DNA of 64,000 bases from Streptomyces sp. NA02950 (GTDB lineage Bacteria > Actinomycetota > Actinomycetes > Streptomycetales > Streptomycetaceae): assembly GCF_013364155.1 (NCBI RefSeq), contig NZ_CP054916.1:3344501-3408500 (forward strand). The letters are read 5' to 3'. The translations under genes were made by a program, and so were the position numbers. Within the stretch, counting starts at the first letter, position 1; each line of letters begins with the position of its first letter. The notes under the pieces are model-generated. The model was not told the origin of the DNA. It made no database searches and saw only the letters and a list, made by a program, of their open reading frames with translations. This document shows positions 25,621 through 34,568 of the stretch, piece by piece.

Positions 25621-26373
25621 TCACCTCACCGGCAGGTGGTACGCGACCCGATAGCGCTCCGCCAGCACCACCACATCCGCCGTCTCGACCGGGCGCCCAC
25701 CCGCGCGGTACGTACGGGAGACGACGAGCACCACATGGCCCGGCACCCCGCCGAGCGCCAGCACCTCCTCCGCCTGCCCGGGGCGCGCGGCGACCTCCTC
25801 CGTCACGTTGTCCACCACCAGGTCGAGCGCGGCCATCCGCGCGACCACCCCACACCCGGCCAACGGGCCCTCCTCGGGCAGCATCACCGGAGTCCGGCCG
25901 GTGATCGCGAGCGGCTCCCAGGAGGTGGAGAGCATCACCGTCTCCCCTCCCGACCGGAAGAGATAGCGGGTGCGCATCACCCGGTCACCGGGCTCGATCC
26001 CCAGCCGCTCGGCGATCTCCCGTCCGGCCGCCTCCCGCTCGCTCACGCCATCCCAGGTGCCCATGATCCGGTCGTCGGCCTGCTCCTGCCGGAACAGGGA
26101 GGAATCGCCCGCGCCGCGGTAGCCGGTGCGGGCGAGCAGCCGGGGCACGGGCTGGGCGCGCACATAGGTGCCCGAGCCGGAGCGGCCCTCCACCAGACCC
26201 TCGGCCATCAGCACCTTGCGGGCCTCGAGGGCGACGGTGTCGGAGACCCCGTACTCCTCGCGGATCCTGGCCTGGGAGGGGAGACGGGCGTGGGGTGGCA
26301 GCTCGCCCGCGGCGATCTTCTTGCGGAGGTCGTCGGCGACGCGGAGATATGCGGGCTGGTCACCAAAGGCCAC
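25621..26373 (-). CDS. GntR-family transcriptional regulator with UTRA domain (HutC subfamily)
   Basis: Repressor-type regulator, 250 residues. The N-terminal winged helix-turn-helix (about 8-75; YLRVADDLRKKIAAGELPPH, RIREEYGVS) is followed by a UTRA effector-binding domain (about 95-245). I chose the GTG at 26371-26373 (reading VAFGDQPAYLRVADDL), with GGGAG 5-6 bases upstream. The open frame up to 26433 adds an unlikely Cys-rich tail. It is divergent from the M1 peptidase gene, and the 179-bp gap contains several GTTG/CAAC half-sites, so it may regulate itself and the peptidase. Confidence 0.9.
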   Translation of the reverse strand: MAFGDQPAYLRVADDLRKKIAAGELPPHARLPSQARIREEYGVSDTVALEARKVLMAEGLVEGRSGSGTYVRAQPVPRLLARTGYRGAGDSSLFRQEQADDRIMGTWDGVSEREAAGREIAERLGIEPGDRVMRTRYLFRSGGETVMLSTSWEPLAITGRTPVMLPEEGPLAGCGVVARMAALDLVVDNVTEEVAARPGQAEEVLALGGVPGHVVLVVSRTYRAGGRPVETADVVVLAERYRVAYHLPVR

Positions 26374-26387
26374 GTGCGCTCCCGGCG

Positions 26388-26434
26388 GTTGACAGTCGGC
26401 AACAGCTTGGCAACCGAGGGTTGTCGATTGCAAC
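26388..26434. promoter_or_regulatory. Cluster of GTTG/CAAC inverted half-sites between GntR and M1 peptidase genes
   Basis: GTTG at 26388 and CAAC at 26400 form one inverted pair (8-bp spacer). CAAC at 26411 with GTTG at 26420, and GTTG at 26420 with CAAC at 26431, form further overlapping pairs. The cluster lies 15-60 bp upstream of the GntR start, where an autoregulatory operator would be expected. Confidence 0.4.
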
Positions 26435-26552
26435 TAAGGGCCAGAGCTTCACCAGAAGTGGTGAACGGCAGCTCAGAGACGTTTACTTCGACAATGCCCC
26501 GTACAGCCGGTTTCATTGGCGATCACCAGCTCACCTGACCAAGGAGCAGCCC

Positions 26553-27974
26553 GTGTCCGCTCGACCCCATTCCCGCGCCCTCGTCGGCGCCCTCACCATC
26601 GTGCTGTGCGCGGCCTGCACCGGAGGCGCCGGGGCGCGGGAGGCCGACGGGGGAACCCACGGCGCCCGCCCGGGCTCCGCGGGCGTCGGCGACGCCCTCT
26701 TCCCTAAGCTGGGCAACGGCGGCTACGACGTCACCGGCTACCGCCTGGACCTGGACTACACACCCGACTCCAACCGTCTGAAGGGCACCGCCCGGATCAC
26801 CGCCCGGGCCACCAGCGCGCTCAGCTCCTTCCACCTCGACCTCGCCGGGCTGCACGTGCGCAGGACCACGGTGAACGGACGGGCGGCCGAAGCCGAGCGC
26901 CGGGGCACGGAACTGGTGCTCACCCCCGCCGGCACCCTCCCCAAGGGCCGTACCTTCACCACCACCGTGGTCTACGACGGCAGGCCGAAGACCATCACCG
27001 ACCCGGACGGATCCAAGGAGGGGTGGATCCAGACGGACGACGGAGCGGTGGGGCTCGGCGAACCGACCGGCTCCATGGCCTGGTTCCCCGGCAACAACCA
27101 CCCCTCCGACAAGGCCGCCTACGACATCACCGTGACCGTGCCCAAGGGCCTGACCGCTGTCTCCAACGGTGAGTTGAAACGGCGCGAGAACCGCGGCGGC
27201 CGGACCGCCTTCCACTGGCACAACGGTGAGCCCATGGCAAGCTACCTGGCCACCGTCGCCGTGGGGGACTTCGACGTCCACACCACGACCACCAACGGTG
27301 AACTCCCCCAGTACGTCGCCGTCGACCCCGACGAGGCCGAGGGCTCCACGAGGGTCCCCGACCAGGTCACCGAGGTGACGGAGTGGGAGAGCCGGACCTT
27401 CGGCCGCTACCCCTTCTCCTCCACCGGCGCCATCGTCGACCACCTCCCCGACCTCGAATACGCCCTGGAGACCCAGACCAAGCCGTACTTCGCCGACGCG
27501 CCGGACGAGCAACTCCTCGTCCATGAACTGGCCCACCAGTGGTTCGGCAACTCGGTCACCCCGCGCGCCTGGAAGGACATGTGGCTCAACGAGGGGTTCG
27601 CCACCTATGCCGAGTGGCTGTGGGAGGAGGACCACGACGGCCGTACCGCCGACCGGATCTTCCGCGACTTCTACGACGGCACCGACGACGAGAGCGGCGG
27701 CATCTGGGACTTCCCGCCCGCCGACCCGCCCAGCGCGGCGAAGATCTCGGACGCACCGGTCTACGGGCGCGGCGCGATGGTGCTGCACAAGCTGCGCCAG
27801 GCCGTCGGCGACAAGGCCTTCTTCACCATCCTGCGCACCTGGGTCAAGGAGCATCGCCACGCCAACGCCGACACCCGGCAGTTCATCGCGCTGTCCGAGC
27901 GGATCTCGGGCAAGGACCTCGGGAAGCTCTTCGACGTCTGGCTGTACGGCAAGGGCAAGCCGAACAAGCCCTGA
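26553..27974 (+). CDS. Secreted/lipid-anchored M1-family metallopeptidase
   Basis: Zinc aminopeptidase-type enzyme, 473 residues. The zinc site is HELAHQWFGN (about residues 324-333) with the third ligand in LNEGFATYAEW about 19 residues later. The substrate-binding GxMEN motif is replaced by a region reading DLEYALETQT. The N-terminus has a short basic region, a hydrophobic core and the lipobox-like LCAAC at about residue 22, so export and lipid anchoring are likely. The GTG at 26553 has AAGGAG 6 bases before it. It is shorter than full aminopeptidase N because the ERAP1-like C-terminal domain is absent. Possible role: trimming extracellular peptides. Confidence 0.92.
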   Translation: MSARPHSRALVGALTIVLCAACTGGAGAREADGGTHGARPGSAGVGDALFPKLGNGGYDVTGYRLDLDYTPDSNRLKGTARITARATSALSSFHLDLAGLHVRRTTVNGRAAEAERRGTELVLTPAGTLPKGRTFTTTVVYDGRPKTITDPDGSKEGWIQTDDGAVGLGEPTGSMAWFPGNNHPSDKAAYDITVTVPKGLTAVSNGELKRRENRGGRTAFHWHNGEPMASYLATVAVGDFDVHTTTTNGELPQYVAVDPDEAEGSTRVPDQVTEVTEWESRTFGRYPFSSTGAIVDHLPDLEYALETQTKPYFADAPDEQLLVHELAHQWFGNSVTPRAWKDMWLNEGFATYAEWLWEEDHDGRTADRIFRDFYDGTDDESGGIWDFPPADPPSAAKISDAPVYGRGAMVLHKLRQAVGDKAFFTILRTWVKEHRHANADTRQFIALSERISGKDLGKLFDVWLYGKGKPNKP

Positions 27975-27985
27975 GCCCCCGAGGC

Positions 27986-28945
27986 TCAGCGGCCGCGCAG
28001 CGCCCCCGCCGTGACACCCGTGCGTTCCCGCAGCAGCACCCGCAGGGTGTTGGCGTGCTCGTAGCCGACCTTGCGGGCGATGGCCTCCAGGGACAGATCG
28101 GTGGTGCGCAGCAGATGCGAGGCCCGCTCCACCCGGAGGTCCTGGACGAAGCGCACCGGTGAGGTGCCGAGGGTGCGGCGGACGGTGCGCTGGAGGGTGC
28201 GTTCGCTGACGCCGAGCGAGCGCGCGGCGTCGGCGACGCTCAGCGGTTCCTCCAGACGCTGCCGGACCCAGCGCTCGAATCCGGCGACCACCGGGTCGCT
28301 CTGGGCGAGGGCGCTGGGAATGGTGTACGCCGACTGCGAGGGCCGCTCGTCCACCACCAGATAGCGGGCGACGAGGTCGGCCAGCGCGGGGCTGGTCATC
28401 CGGACCACCGCGAGGGCGAGATCCACATGACCGAAGGCCGCCCCGGCGGTGATCACTCCGTCCGACGCGGACACCATCCGCGTCTCGTCGACCGTGACCC
28501 CGGGATACCGCTTGCGGAAGACCGGCGCCAGCCACCAGCTGGTGGTCGCCCGCCGCCCCTCCAGCACGCCCGACTCGGCCAGCAGGAACGTCCCCGTGCA
28601 CGCCGAGGCCACGGGGGCGCCCCGCTCCCGGGTCCGGGCCACCAGACCCCGTACCTGCGCCGACCGCTCCCCGGAGACATGGGCGAGCAGCGCCTCCGGC
28701 CGCCGCTCGGCCAGCGCCGGTACCAGCAGCAGATCCGCGTCCGCCGCCTCGGCCACCGGCGCGGTGGTCACCACCAACCCGGCCCCGGTGCGTACCCGGC
28801 GGCGGAAGCCCACGGTGGTGACCCGCCAGGCGGGCGGCGGCTCCGGCAGTTCCTCCCGCATCGCGTTGGCGCCCGCGAGCACGTCGAGGGCGGCCGCGAG
28901 TCCGGAGTCGAAGCAGCCGTCGTAGGCCAGCACCGCGATGTCCAT
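27986..28945 (-). CDS. GlxA-family (DJ-1/PfpI plus AraC HTH) transcriptional regulator
   Basis: 319 residues. The N-terminal DJ-1/PfpI-like domain (about 1-180) includes the nucleophile-elbow-like VASACTGTFLLAESG. The C-terminal AraC/XylS domain (about 215-315) contains two helix-turn-helix units (SVADAARSLGVSERTLQR and LEAIARKVGYEHANTLRVLL). I chose the ATG at 28943-28945 (MDIAVLAYDGCFDSG) as the family start. The gene converges with the M1 peptidase gene and is divergent from the thioesterase gene at 29053, which is the likeliest target. Confidence 0.92.
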   Translation of the reverse strand: MDIAVLAYDGCFDSGLAAALDVLAGANAMREELPEPPPAWRVTTVGFRRRVRTGAGLVVTTAPVAEAADADLLLVPALAERRPEALLAHVSGERSAQVRGLVARTRERGAPVASACTGTFLLAESGVLEGRRATTSWWLAPVFRKRYPGVTVDETRMVSASDGVITAGAAFGHVDLALAVVRMTSPALADLVARYLVVDERPSQSAYTIPSALAQSDPVVAGFERWVRQRLEEPLSVADAARSLGVSERTLQRTVRRTLGTSPVRFVQDLRVERASHLLRTTDLSLEAIARKVGYEHANTLRVLLRERTGVTAGALRGR

Positions 28946-29052
28946 GACGGAAACGGTATCGGAGCCGTCGTTTACGACACTGGGAGACGATGCGTCCCCG
29001 GACCTAGCGTGCGTTCTCACCACCCCGACCAGCGAGAACGGACGCACCACCG

Positions 29053-29565
29053 ATGACGCACTCCCTCACCGCGCGCACCCGCACCCACACCTGGGCTCTT
29101 CCGGCCCCCGACGCCGAGGACGCCCACCGCTCGGGCCTGGAACTGCTCCAGCAGGCCCTGGACGGACACCGGCCCGCGGCGCCGATCTGCTCCACCCTCG
29201 GCTTCCGGCTGGTCGACGCCGCCGAGGGGCGCGCGGTCTTCGAGGGCGAGCCCGGGGAGCACCTGCTCAACCCGATGGGCTCCGTCCACGGCGGCTTCCT
29301 GGCCACCCTGCTCGACTCGGCGCTCGGCAGCGCCGTCCTGACGACCCTGCCCGCCGGACGCCTCTACACCACCGTCCAACTGGGGGTGCATCTGGTGCGT
29401 CCGGTCTTCGCGGACACCCCGCCGCTGCGCTGCGAGGGTACGGTCCTGCACGCGGGCCGGACGACCGCCACCGCCGAGGCGCGGGTCACCGGCGCCGCCG
29501 ACGGCAAGCTGTACGCGCACGCCACCACCACCTGCGCCGTCATCGGCGGACCGCAGGGCGGCTGA
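29053..29565 (+). CDS. PaaI-family hotdog-fold thioesterase
   Basis: 170 residues with a hotdog thioesterase fold. The motif NPMGSVHGGFLATLLDSALG holds the conserved HGG and the acidic catalytic residue of the PaaI group, and TVQLGVHLVRPV forms the following strand. Acyl-CoA substrate not evident. It is divergent from the GlxA-type regulator (107-bp gap), a common arrangement of regulator and target. The DUF4326 gene follows after 24 bp on the same strand, probably in one transcript. Confidence 0.9.
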   Translation: MTHSLTARTRTHTWALPAPDAEDAHRSGLELLQQALDGHRPAAPICSTLGFRLVDAAEGRAVFEGEPGEHLLNPMGSVHGGFLATLLDSALGSAVLTTLPAGRLYTTVQLGVHLVRPVFADTPPLRCEGTVLHAGRTTATAEARVTGAADGKLYAHATTTCAVIGGPQGG

Positions 29566-29589
29566 CGGAGCGGGGAAGGAACGCACACC

Positions 29590-29937
29590 ATGCCCAGGAC
29601 GACCGTGGTCAACCTCAAGGGCCACCGCGACGACCCGGCGTACGCGGATGTGGTCTACGTCGGCCGGTCCATGCACCGCGGCGGCTGGCACCTGGACGCC
29701 TCTCCGCTGGCAAGCCCGTACCGCCCCGGCCCGGACGGCACCCGCGAGGAGGTCCTCGAGAAGTACCGCGCCCACCTCCTCGGCCGCCCCGACCTGCTGG
29801 CGCTCCTGCCCGACCTGCGCGGCCGCCGCCTCGGCTGCTGGTGCGTCCCGCAGCCGTGCCACGCGGAAGTCATCGCGGAACTGGCCGACCAGGGGGCCGG
29901 CCCGTCCGCCGATACCGGGCCGACATTGCAGCACTAA
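29590..29937 (+). CDS. DUF4326 domain-containing protein
   Basis: 115 residues. The family signature is present: VVYVGRSMHRGGWHL near the N-terminus, ASPLASPY in the middle and RLGCWCVPQPCHAEVIAEL near the C-terminus, with the conserved GCWC...PCHA cysteines. The family is small and of unknown function, with frequent occurrence in actinobacteria and phages. A GGGGAAGGAA stretch precedes the ATG. Likely co-transcribed with the upstream thioesterase gene. Confidence 0.88.
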   Translation: MPRTTVVNLKGHRDDPAYADVVYVGRSMHRGGWHLDASPLASPYRPGPDGTREEVLEKYRAHLLGRPDLLALLPDLRGRRLGCWCVPQPCHAEVIAELADQGAGPSADTGPTLQH

Positions 29938-30029
29938 TGGGCATCCACTCCTTCCGACGGAAATCTGTGCATTCTGTTTGGTAGGGGACCAGGCCGCGAA
30001 CGGCTGCGGCCCTGGCGAGCGAGGGAAAC

Positions 30030-33000
30030 ATGTTCCACTTGAGCGCGCCGATCGTGATCACGTTCGTCGTCTATGTGGCTGCCATGATCGGCGTGGGTGT
30101 CTGGGGGTACACCCGCACCCACACCTTCGCCGACTTCGCCCTGGGCGGCCGTCGGCTCAGGGCGCTGGTCGCCGCCCTCTCCGCGGGGGCCAGCGACATG
30201 TCCGGCTGGCTGTTCCTTGCCCTCCCCGGGGCCGTGTACGCGGCCGGCCTCGGCGCCAGCTGGATCGCCATCGGGCTCGCCATCGGCACCTACCTCAACT
30301 GGCTCTTCGTCGCGCCCCGGCTGCGCACCTACACCGAGCGCGCCGGTAACGCCGTGAGCCTGTCGGCCTACCTGGAGGAGCGGTTCGAGGACCGCACCCG
30401 GATGCTGCGGATCGTCTCGGCGGCCGTCACCATCGTGTTCTTCACCGTCTACGTCGCCAGTGGTCTGGTGGCCGGCGGGTTGCTGTTCGAGCACGTCTTC
30501 AACGTCAACTTCGAGCTCGCGGTGACCCTGACCGCCCTGGTGATCATGGTCTACTCGTGCCTCGGCGGTTTCCTGGCCGTGAGCACCACACATGTCGTGC
30601 AGGCCACGCTGATGTTCCTGGCGCTGCTCGTGCTCCCGGTGGTCGGTATCACGGCGCTCGGGGGCTTCGGGGCGCTGGACAACGCCCTCAGCGACAAGAC
30701 ACCGGCCCTGCTCGAGCTGGGGTCCAGGGCCAGTTTCGCCGACGGCCGGTGGTCGGCGGGCGGTGCGCTCAGTGCCGTCTCCGTCATCTCGCTGCTCGCC
30801 TGGGGCCTCGGGTACTTCGGCCAGCCGCACCTGCTGGCCCGGTTCATGGGCATCCGCAGCACCCGTGCCATTCCCGCGGCCCGGCGCGTGGGAACGGGCT
30901 GGGTGCTCGTCGTGCTCGCCGGCGCCACGCTCGTCGGCCTCGTGGGAATCGGGCAGCTCAACACCCCGCTCGACAATCCGGAGACCGTGTTCATCGCACT
31001 GAGCGAGACACTGTTCAGCAGTCCCTGGATCGCCGGGGCGATGCTGATCGCCATCCTGGCCGCGATCATGTCGACTGCGGACAGCCAGCTTCTGGTGTCG
31101 TCGGTCGCCCTCACCGAGGACTTCTACCACGCGTTTCTCAGCCGACGGGCCCCGGACAAGGCACTGGTGACGGTCGGTCGCGGAGCCGTGGTGCTGGTGA
31201 TCCTGGTCGCCTATGTGATCGCGCTCAAGGGTGGCGGGTTGCTGAACATCGTCGCCTATGCCTGGGCGGGCTTCGGCGCCGCCTTCGGTCCGGTCGTCCT
31301 CCTCTCCCTGTACTGGCCGCGTATGACCTGGGCGGGAGCCATGGCCGGCATCGTTTCGGGGGCGGCCACGGTGCTTCTCTGGAAGAAGATCAATCCGCTG
31401 CTCGGGCCGCTCGAGTCCGGCATCTACGAGATGGTCCCGGGCGTGCTGGTCGCCACGGTCGCCGCGCTGGTCTTCGGCAGATGGGTGGGCCGACCACCGG
31501 AACGTGCCTTCTGGCGCCTGCCGGGGGGCGGGGTGAGCCAGCTGATGCTCGAGCCGTTCCTCGCCCACGCACCGGTCGGTGTGGCCATCCTGGACACGGA
31601 TCTGCGGTACGTCTGGGTGAACAACGTACTGGGGCGCCTGATCCCCCTCGAGCGACGGCTGGGGCGGCAGGTGAAAGAGGTGCTGCCGAGACTGGAAGCG
31701 GAGGCGTTCGAGGAGAAGATGCAGACGGTCCTGCGGACCGGGGCCCCGGTGATGGACCACGAGTTCCGCGGCCCCAGTTACGCCGATCCCAACCGGGAGC
31801 GCGCCTACTCGGCCTCCTTCTTCGGTATGCAGGACCGCCACGGTCGTCACGTGGGCATCTGGTACATGGTCATCGATGTGACCGAGCGCTGGCGGGCCCA
31901 GGAACGCCTGGCCCTGCTGAACGACGCGGGCGCCCGGATCGGCAGCACGCTGGATGTGATGCTGACCGCACAGGAACTGGCCGACGACGCCGTGCCGTCA
32001 CTCGCCGACTTCGTCGCCGTCGACCTGCTGGACTCGGTCATCAGAGGCGAGGAACCGGCCCCCGGACCGGTCGACACCACTCCCCTCATGCGTCGCGCGG
32101 GGCAGCAGTCGGTGCGTGAGGGCTGTCCGGAGGCGAGTCTGGCCGTGGGTGAAGCGGTCCAGCGTTCCCCCTCGTCGCCCGTGGCCCGCTGCCTGCTGGA
32201 GAGCAGGACCTTGGTGGAACCGATCCTCGACCCCTCCCGCAGTGCGTGGGTGGCCGAGGACCCGTCGCAGGCCGCCGTCATCCGCGAGTTCAAGTTCCGC
32301 TCGGTGATGGTGGTACCGGTGCAAGCCCGCGGTGTCTCACTGGGCGCGGCGACGTTCGTCCGGTCCCGGCGTCTGGGTCCCTTCGAAGCGGACGATGTGC
32401 GTCTCGCCGAGGAGATCGTCTCGCGTGCGGCGGTGTGCATCGACAACGCGCGCCGCTTCACCCGTGAGCGCACCGCGGCCCGTTCGATGCAGAGCAGCCT
32501 GCTGCCGCGGGAGCTGGCAGGGGGATCCGCTCTGGAGGTGGCGTCGTGGTACTTCCCGGCGGACGCGCCCAGCGGTGTGGGTGGTGACTGGTTCGACGTG
32601 ATCCCGCTCTCCGGGGCCCGGGTCGCGCTGGTCGTCGGAGACGTGGTCGGGCACGGAATCGATGCCGCGGCGACCATGGGGCGGCTCCGCACGGCAGTGC
32701 GTACGCTCGCCAACCTGGATCTGCCCCCCGATGAACTGCTGGCCCACCTGGACGACCTGGTCATCGGCCTCATGGAGACGCCCAGCGGCGATGAGCCGGC
32801 GGCGGCCGGGGACGAGAGCGTGGGCGCCGCGTTCCTGGGAGCCACCTGCCTGTACGCCGTGTACGACCCGGTCGGCGGGCAGTGCACGCTGGCCCGGGCC
32901 GGTCACCTCCCGCCCGTGATCGTCGGCCCCGACGGCGCCGTCGACTTCCTGGACCTGCCCGCCGGACCACCGCTCGGCCTCGGGGCCCTGCCCTTCGAGT

Positions 33001-33614
33001 CCGTCGAGCTGGAGCTTGCCGAGGGCAGCCTGATCGCGCTCTACACCGACGGCCTCATCGAAACCTGCGACCGGGACATCGGCGTAGGACTCTCCCGCTT
33101 GAGCGACACCCTCGCGGTACCCGGACCGACACTGCGGGAGACCGGCGACGACGTGGTCAACGCCCTGCTGACCGGTCTGCCGTCCGACGACGCCGCCCTG
33201 CTCCTCGCCCGGACCCATGTCCTGGGCTCGAACCAGGTGGCCTCCTGGGACCTGCCCGTCGACCCGGCCGCCGTCGCGCACGCCCGCGCGGTCGCCGGCC
33301 GGCAGCTGTCGGAGTGGGGCATGGAGGATCTGACGTTCACCATGGAGCTGATCGTCAGCGAACTGGTCACCAACGCCATCCGCCATGCGACCGGACCGAT
33401 CGGCCTCCGCCTGATCCGGGACCGTTCCCTGATCTGCGAGGTCTCCGACGCCAGCAGCACCTCCCCGCGCCTGCGCCACGCCCGGACCACGGACGAGGGC
33501 GGGCGGGGGCTGCTGATCGTCGCACAGCTCACCGGACGATGGGGCACTCGCTACACCAGGACCGGCAAGATCCTCTGGACCGAACAGCCCCTACCCGCCG
33601 ACATGGTGACGTGA
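30030..33614 (+). CDS. Sodium/solute symporter fused to PAS-GAF-SpoIIE phosphatase-HATPase
   Basis: A single 1194-residue polypeptide. Residues about 1-485 are a complete SSS-family (PutP/SLC5-like) transporter with roughly 13 membrane segments, including SAGASDMSGWLFLALPG and AIMSTADSQLLVSS. A PAS domain (about 503-620) is followed by a GAF domain (625-807), a SpoIIE/RsbU PP2C domain (817-1062; GDWFDVIPL, VVGDVVGHGIDAAATMG, ARAGHLPPVIV, LYTDGLIET) and an RsbW-like HATPase (1070-1190; SELVTNAIRHATG, DEGGRGLLIVAQL). The reading frame is continuous with uniform codon bias, so the fusion is genuine. It looks like a transporter-coupled receptor that passes substrate or ion-flux information to a partner-switching sigma-factor pathway, analogous in logic to the CbrA symporter-histidine kinase. 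GAGGGAAAC precedes the ATG. Confidence 0.93.
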   Translation: MFHLSAPIVITFVVYVAAMIGVGVWGYTRTHTFADFALGGRRLRALVAALSAGASDMSGWLFLALPGAVYAAGLGASWIAIGLAIGTYLNWLFVAPRLRTYTERAGNAVSLSAYLEERFEDRTRMLRIVSAAVTIVFFTVYVASGLVAGGLLFEHVFNVNFELAVTLTALVIMVYSCLGGFLAVSTTHVVQATLMFLALLVLPVVGITALGGFGALDNALSDKTPALLELGSRASFADGRWSAGGALSAVSVISLLAWGLGYFGQPHLLARFMGIRSTRAIPAARRVGTGWVLVVLAGATLVGLVGIGQLNTPLDNPETVFIALSETLFSSPWIAGAMLIAILAAIMSTADSQLLVSSVALTEDFYHAFLSRRAPDKALVTVGRGAVVLVILVAYVIALKGGGLLNIVAYAWAGFGAAFGPVVLLSLYWPRMTWAGAMAGIVSGAATVLLWKKINPLLGPLESGIYEMVPGVLVATVAALVFGRWVGRPPERAFWRLPGGGVSQLMLEPFLAHAPVGVAILDTDLRYVWVNNVLGRLIPLERRLGRQVKEVLPRLEAEAFEEKMQTVLRTGAPVMDHEFRGPSYADPNRERAYSASFFGMQDRHGRHVGIWYMVIDVTERWRAQERLALLNDAGARIGSTLDVMLTAQELADDAVPSLADFVAVDLLDSVIRGEEPAPGPVDTTPLMRRAGQQSVREGCPEASLAVGEAVQRSPSSPVARCLLESRTLVEPILDPSRSAWVAEDPSQAAVIREFKFRSVMVVPVQARGVSLGAATFVRSRRLGPFEADDVRLAEEIVSRAAVCIDNARRFTRERTAARSMQSSLLPRELAGGSALEVASWYFPADAPSGVGGDWFDVIPLSGARVALVVGDVVGHGIDAAATMGRLRTAVRTLANLDLPPDELLAHLDDLVIGLMETPSGDEPAAAGDESVGAAFLGATCLYAVYDPVGGQCTLARAGHLPPVIVGPDGAVDFLDLPAGPPLGLGALPFESVELELAEGSLIALYTDGLIETCDRDIGVGLSRLSDTLAVPGPTLRETGDDVVNALLTGLPSDDAALLLARTHVLGSNQVASWDLPVDPAAVAHARAVAGRQLSEWGMEDLTFTMELIVSELVTNAIRHATGPIGLRLIRDRSLICEVSDASSTSPRLRHARTTDEGGRGLLIVAQLTGRWGTRYTRTGKILWTEQPLPADMVT

Positions 33615-33669
33615 CGCCGGCACCTCAGGGATGCGGCCTGCACGTCGGCCAGGTTCAGGGGACGGACGG

Positions 33670-33783
33670 TCATTCCCCGCTGCCCGGCCGAAGAACGGGC
33701 GCCCCGTACGACTGCAGTGCCTCCATAACCGATGTATCGCTGCCGACCAGCAGCGGAAGCACGGGCTTGGAAGAGAGGTGACG
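33670..33783 (-). pseudogene. Possible C-terminal gene fragment
   Basis: A minus-strand frame with normal codon bias reads KPVLPLLVGSDTSVMEALQS, then YGAPVLRPGSGE and a TGA at 33670-33672. It has no convincing start; only a GTG at 33761-33763 is available. It looks like the tail of a longer protein cut off by rearrangement at the island edge. Family not recognised. Confidence 0.3.
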
Positions 33784-33921
33784 GCCCCGGACAGCGGAGT
33801 GCGCCCTCGAATTCCTGATCCTGCTCGACCAGCCAGGGCACCTCGTGATTCACCGCAATGCCGGGTGAGTCATCGGGTACCGCGAGAGCCGGCGAGCGCA
33901 GGGCTGTGGAGGAAGCGCAGA

Positions 33922-33949
33922 GGGGCCCGACTCCGAAGAGTCGGACCCC
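33922..33949. terminator. Stem-loop, probable terminator after the symporter-phosphatase gene
   Basis: CCGACTC and GAGTCGG pair around a CGAA tetraloop, with flanking GGG/CCC extending the stem. It lies about 310 bp after the stop at 33614, so it may instead belong to the mobile island. Confidence 0.5.
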
Positions 33950-34030
33950 ATCTGACCTGCATATTTGTCAGGCCACCTAGGTGGTGATGCTTCACCCGCT
34001 CACACGTTTTAGCGGAACTCATGACCCGTT

Positions 34031-34049
34031 CCGCTGACCTGCACCGGAG
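34031..34049 (+). repeat. 19-bp sequence repeated in inverse at the other end of the island
   Basis: CCGCTGACCTGCACCGGAG here matches, with one mismatch, the reverse complement of 40124-40142. The two copies bracket about 6.1 kb of island genes. Confidence 0.5.
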
Positions 34050-34199
34050 ACACCAGGCCCCCTCTGACCTGGAATTACTACGGTTGGTGATGTTGGTTGG
34101 AGTTGAGCCCGTTCGAAGATCCTGCGGACTCCTTGCGGACCGCGCGGACAGACGGGCCGGGGCCGGGCGTCGCCCCGTGCCCTGCCGTCGGGCGACGCC

Positions 34200-34451
34200 T
34201 TGATCCGAACTCCCGATCTGCTCGCGGCCGTCCTCAAGGCTCTCGACATTCCGCACCCCGCGACCGTGGGCGACGTCGATCGGCACGATCGGGTGCTCGC
34301 CGACCGCGCCATACACGCCGTAATCGCCCTGCGCTCCGTCGTCGAGGCCGGCGGCGAACCGTTGCTCGGCCTCGAGTGGACGACCGAGTACCTGCGCGAG
34401 CAGCTCGCCAAAACCCCTGCGACGGGCTACGTCGCGTGGGGTGAGCGGTAA
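34200..34451 (+). CDS. Small hypothetical protein of mobile-element type
   Basis: 83 residues, no named domain. The sequence reads LLAAVLKALDIPHPATVGD, then HAVIALRSVVEAGGEPLLG and WTTEYLREQLAKTPATGYVAW. It is mostly helical with no membrane segment or signal. I recall similar small proteins near integrases and Nudix genes of Streptomyces elements, but cannot confirm it here. The start is a TTG at 34200-34202 without a clear ribosome-binding site, so the N-terminus is uncertain. It is followed by a strong terminator at 34468-34503. Confidence 0.7.
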   Translation: MIRTPDLLAAVLKALDIPHPATVGDVDRHDRVLADRAIHAVIALRSVVEAGGEPLLGLEWTTEYLREQLAKTPATGYVAWGER

Positions 34452-34467
34452 GCGCCCAGCCAACGAG

Positions 34468-34503
34468 CGCCCCGACTCGCGGGGGAGGGTGCGAGTCGGG
34501 GCG
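34468..34503. terminator. Bidirectional terminator between island genes
   Basis: A perfect 13-bp stem (34468-34480 with 34491-34503) with a 10-nt loop lies between the plus-strand small gene (stop 34451) and the minus-strand Nudix gene (stop 34569), and can serve both. Confidence 0.8.
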
Positions 34504-34568
34504 TTCGCATTACGAGGCTGCCGGGGCGCGCGTAGGGGAACGCAGCACCGCAGCGGCCTGTCTTCTGG

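Larger units (their letters stand above)
33615..34199. other. Left boundary region of the mobile island
   Basis: 585 bp without an intact gene. It holds a short minus-strand C-terminal-like fragment (33670-33783), a hairpin at 33922-33949, a perfect 12-bp palindrome CCACCTAGGTGG at 33973-33984, a second hairpin AGCGGAAC...GTTCCGCT at about 34012-34036, and the 19-bp sequence related to the right boundary at 34031-34049. GC is lower than in the flanking core genes. I see no tRNA gene here. Confidence 0.5.

Noticed and set aside
33860..34080. tRNA gene as the integration site of the island
   Set aside because: Hairpins are present, but I could not fold any sequence into a cloverleaf with a TTC arm. 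The same was true at the right end.
33870..34463. 197-codon minus-strand frame at the island's left edge
   Set aside because: It is mostly the antisense of the small gene at 34200-34451 and runs through two hairpins.
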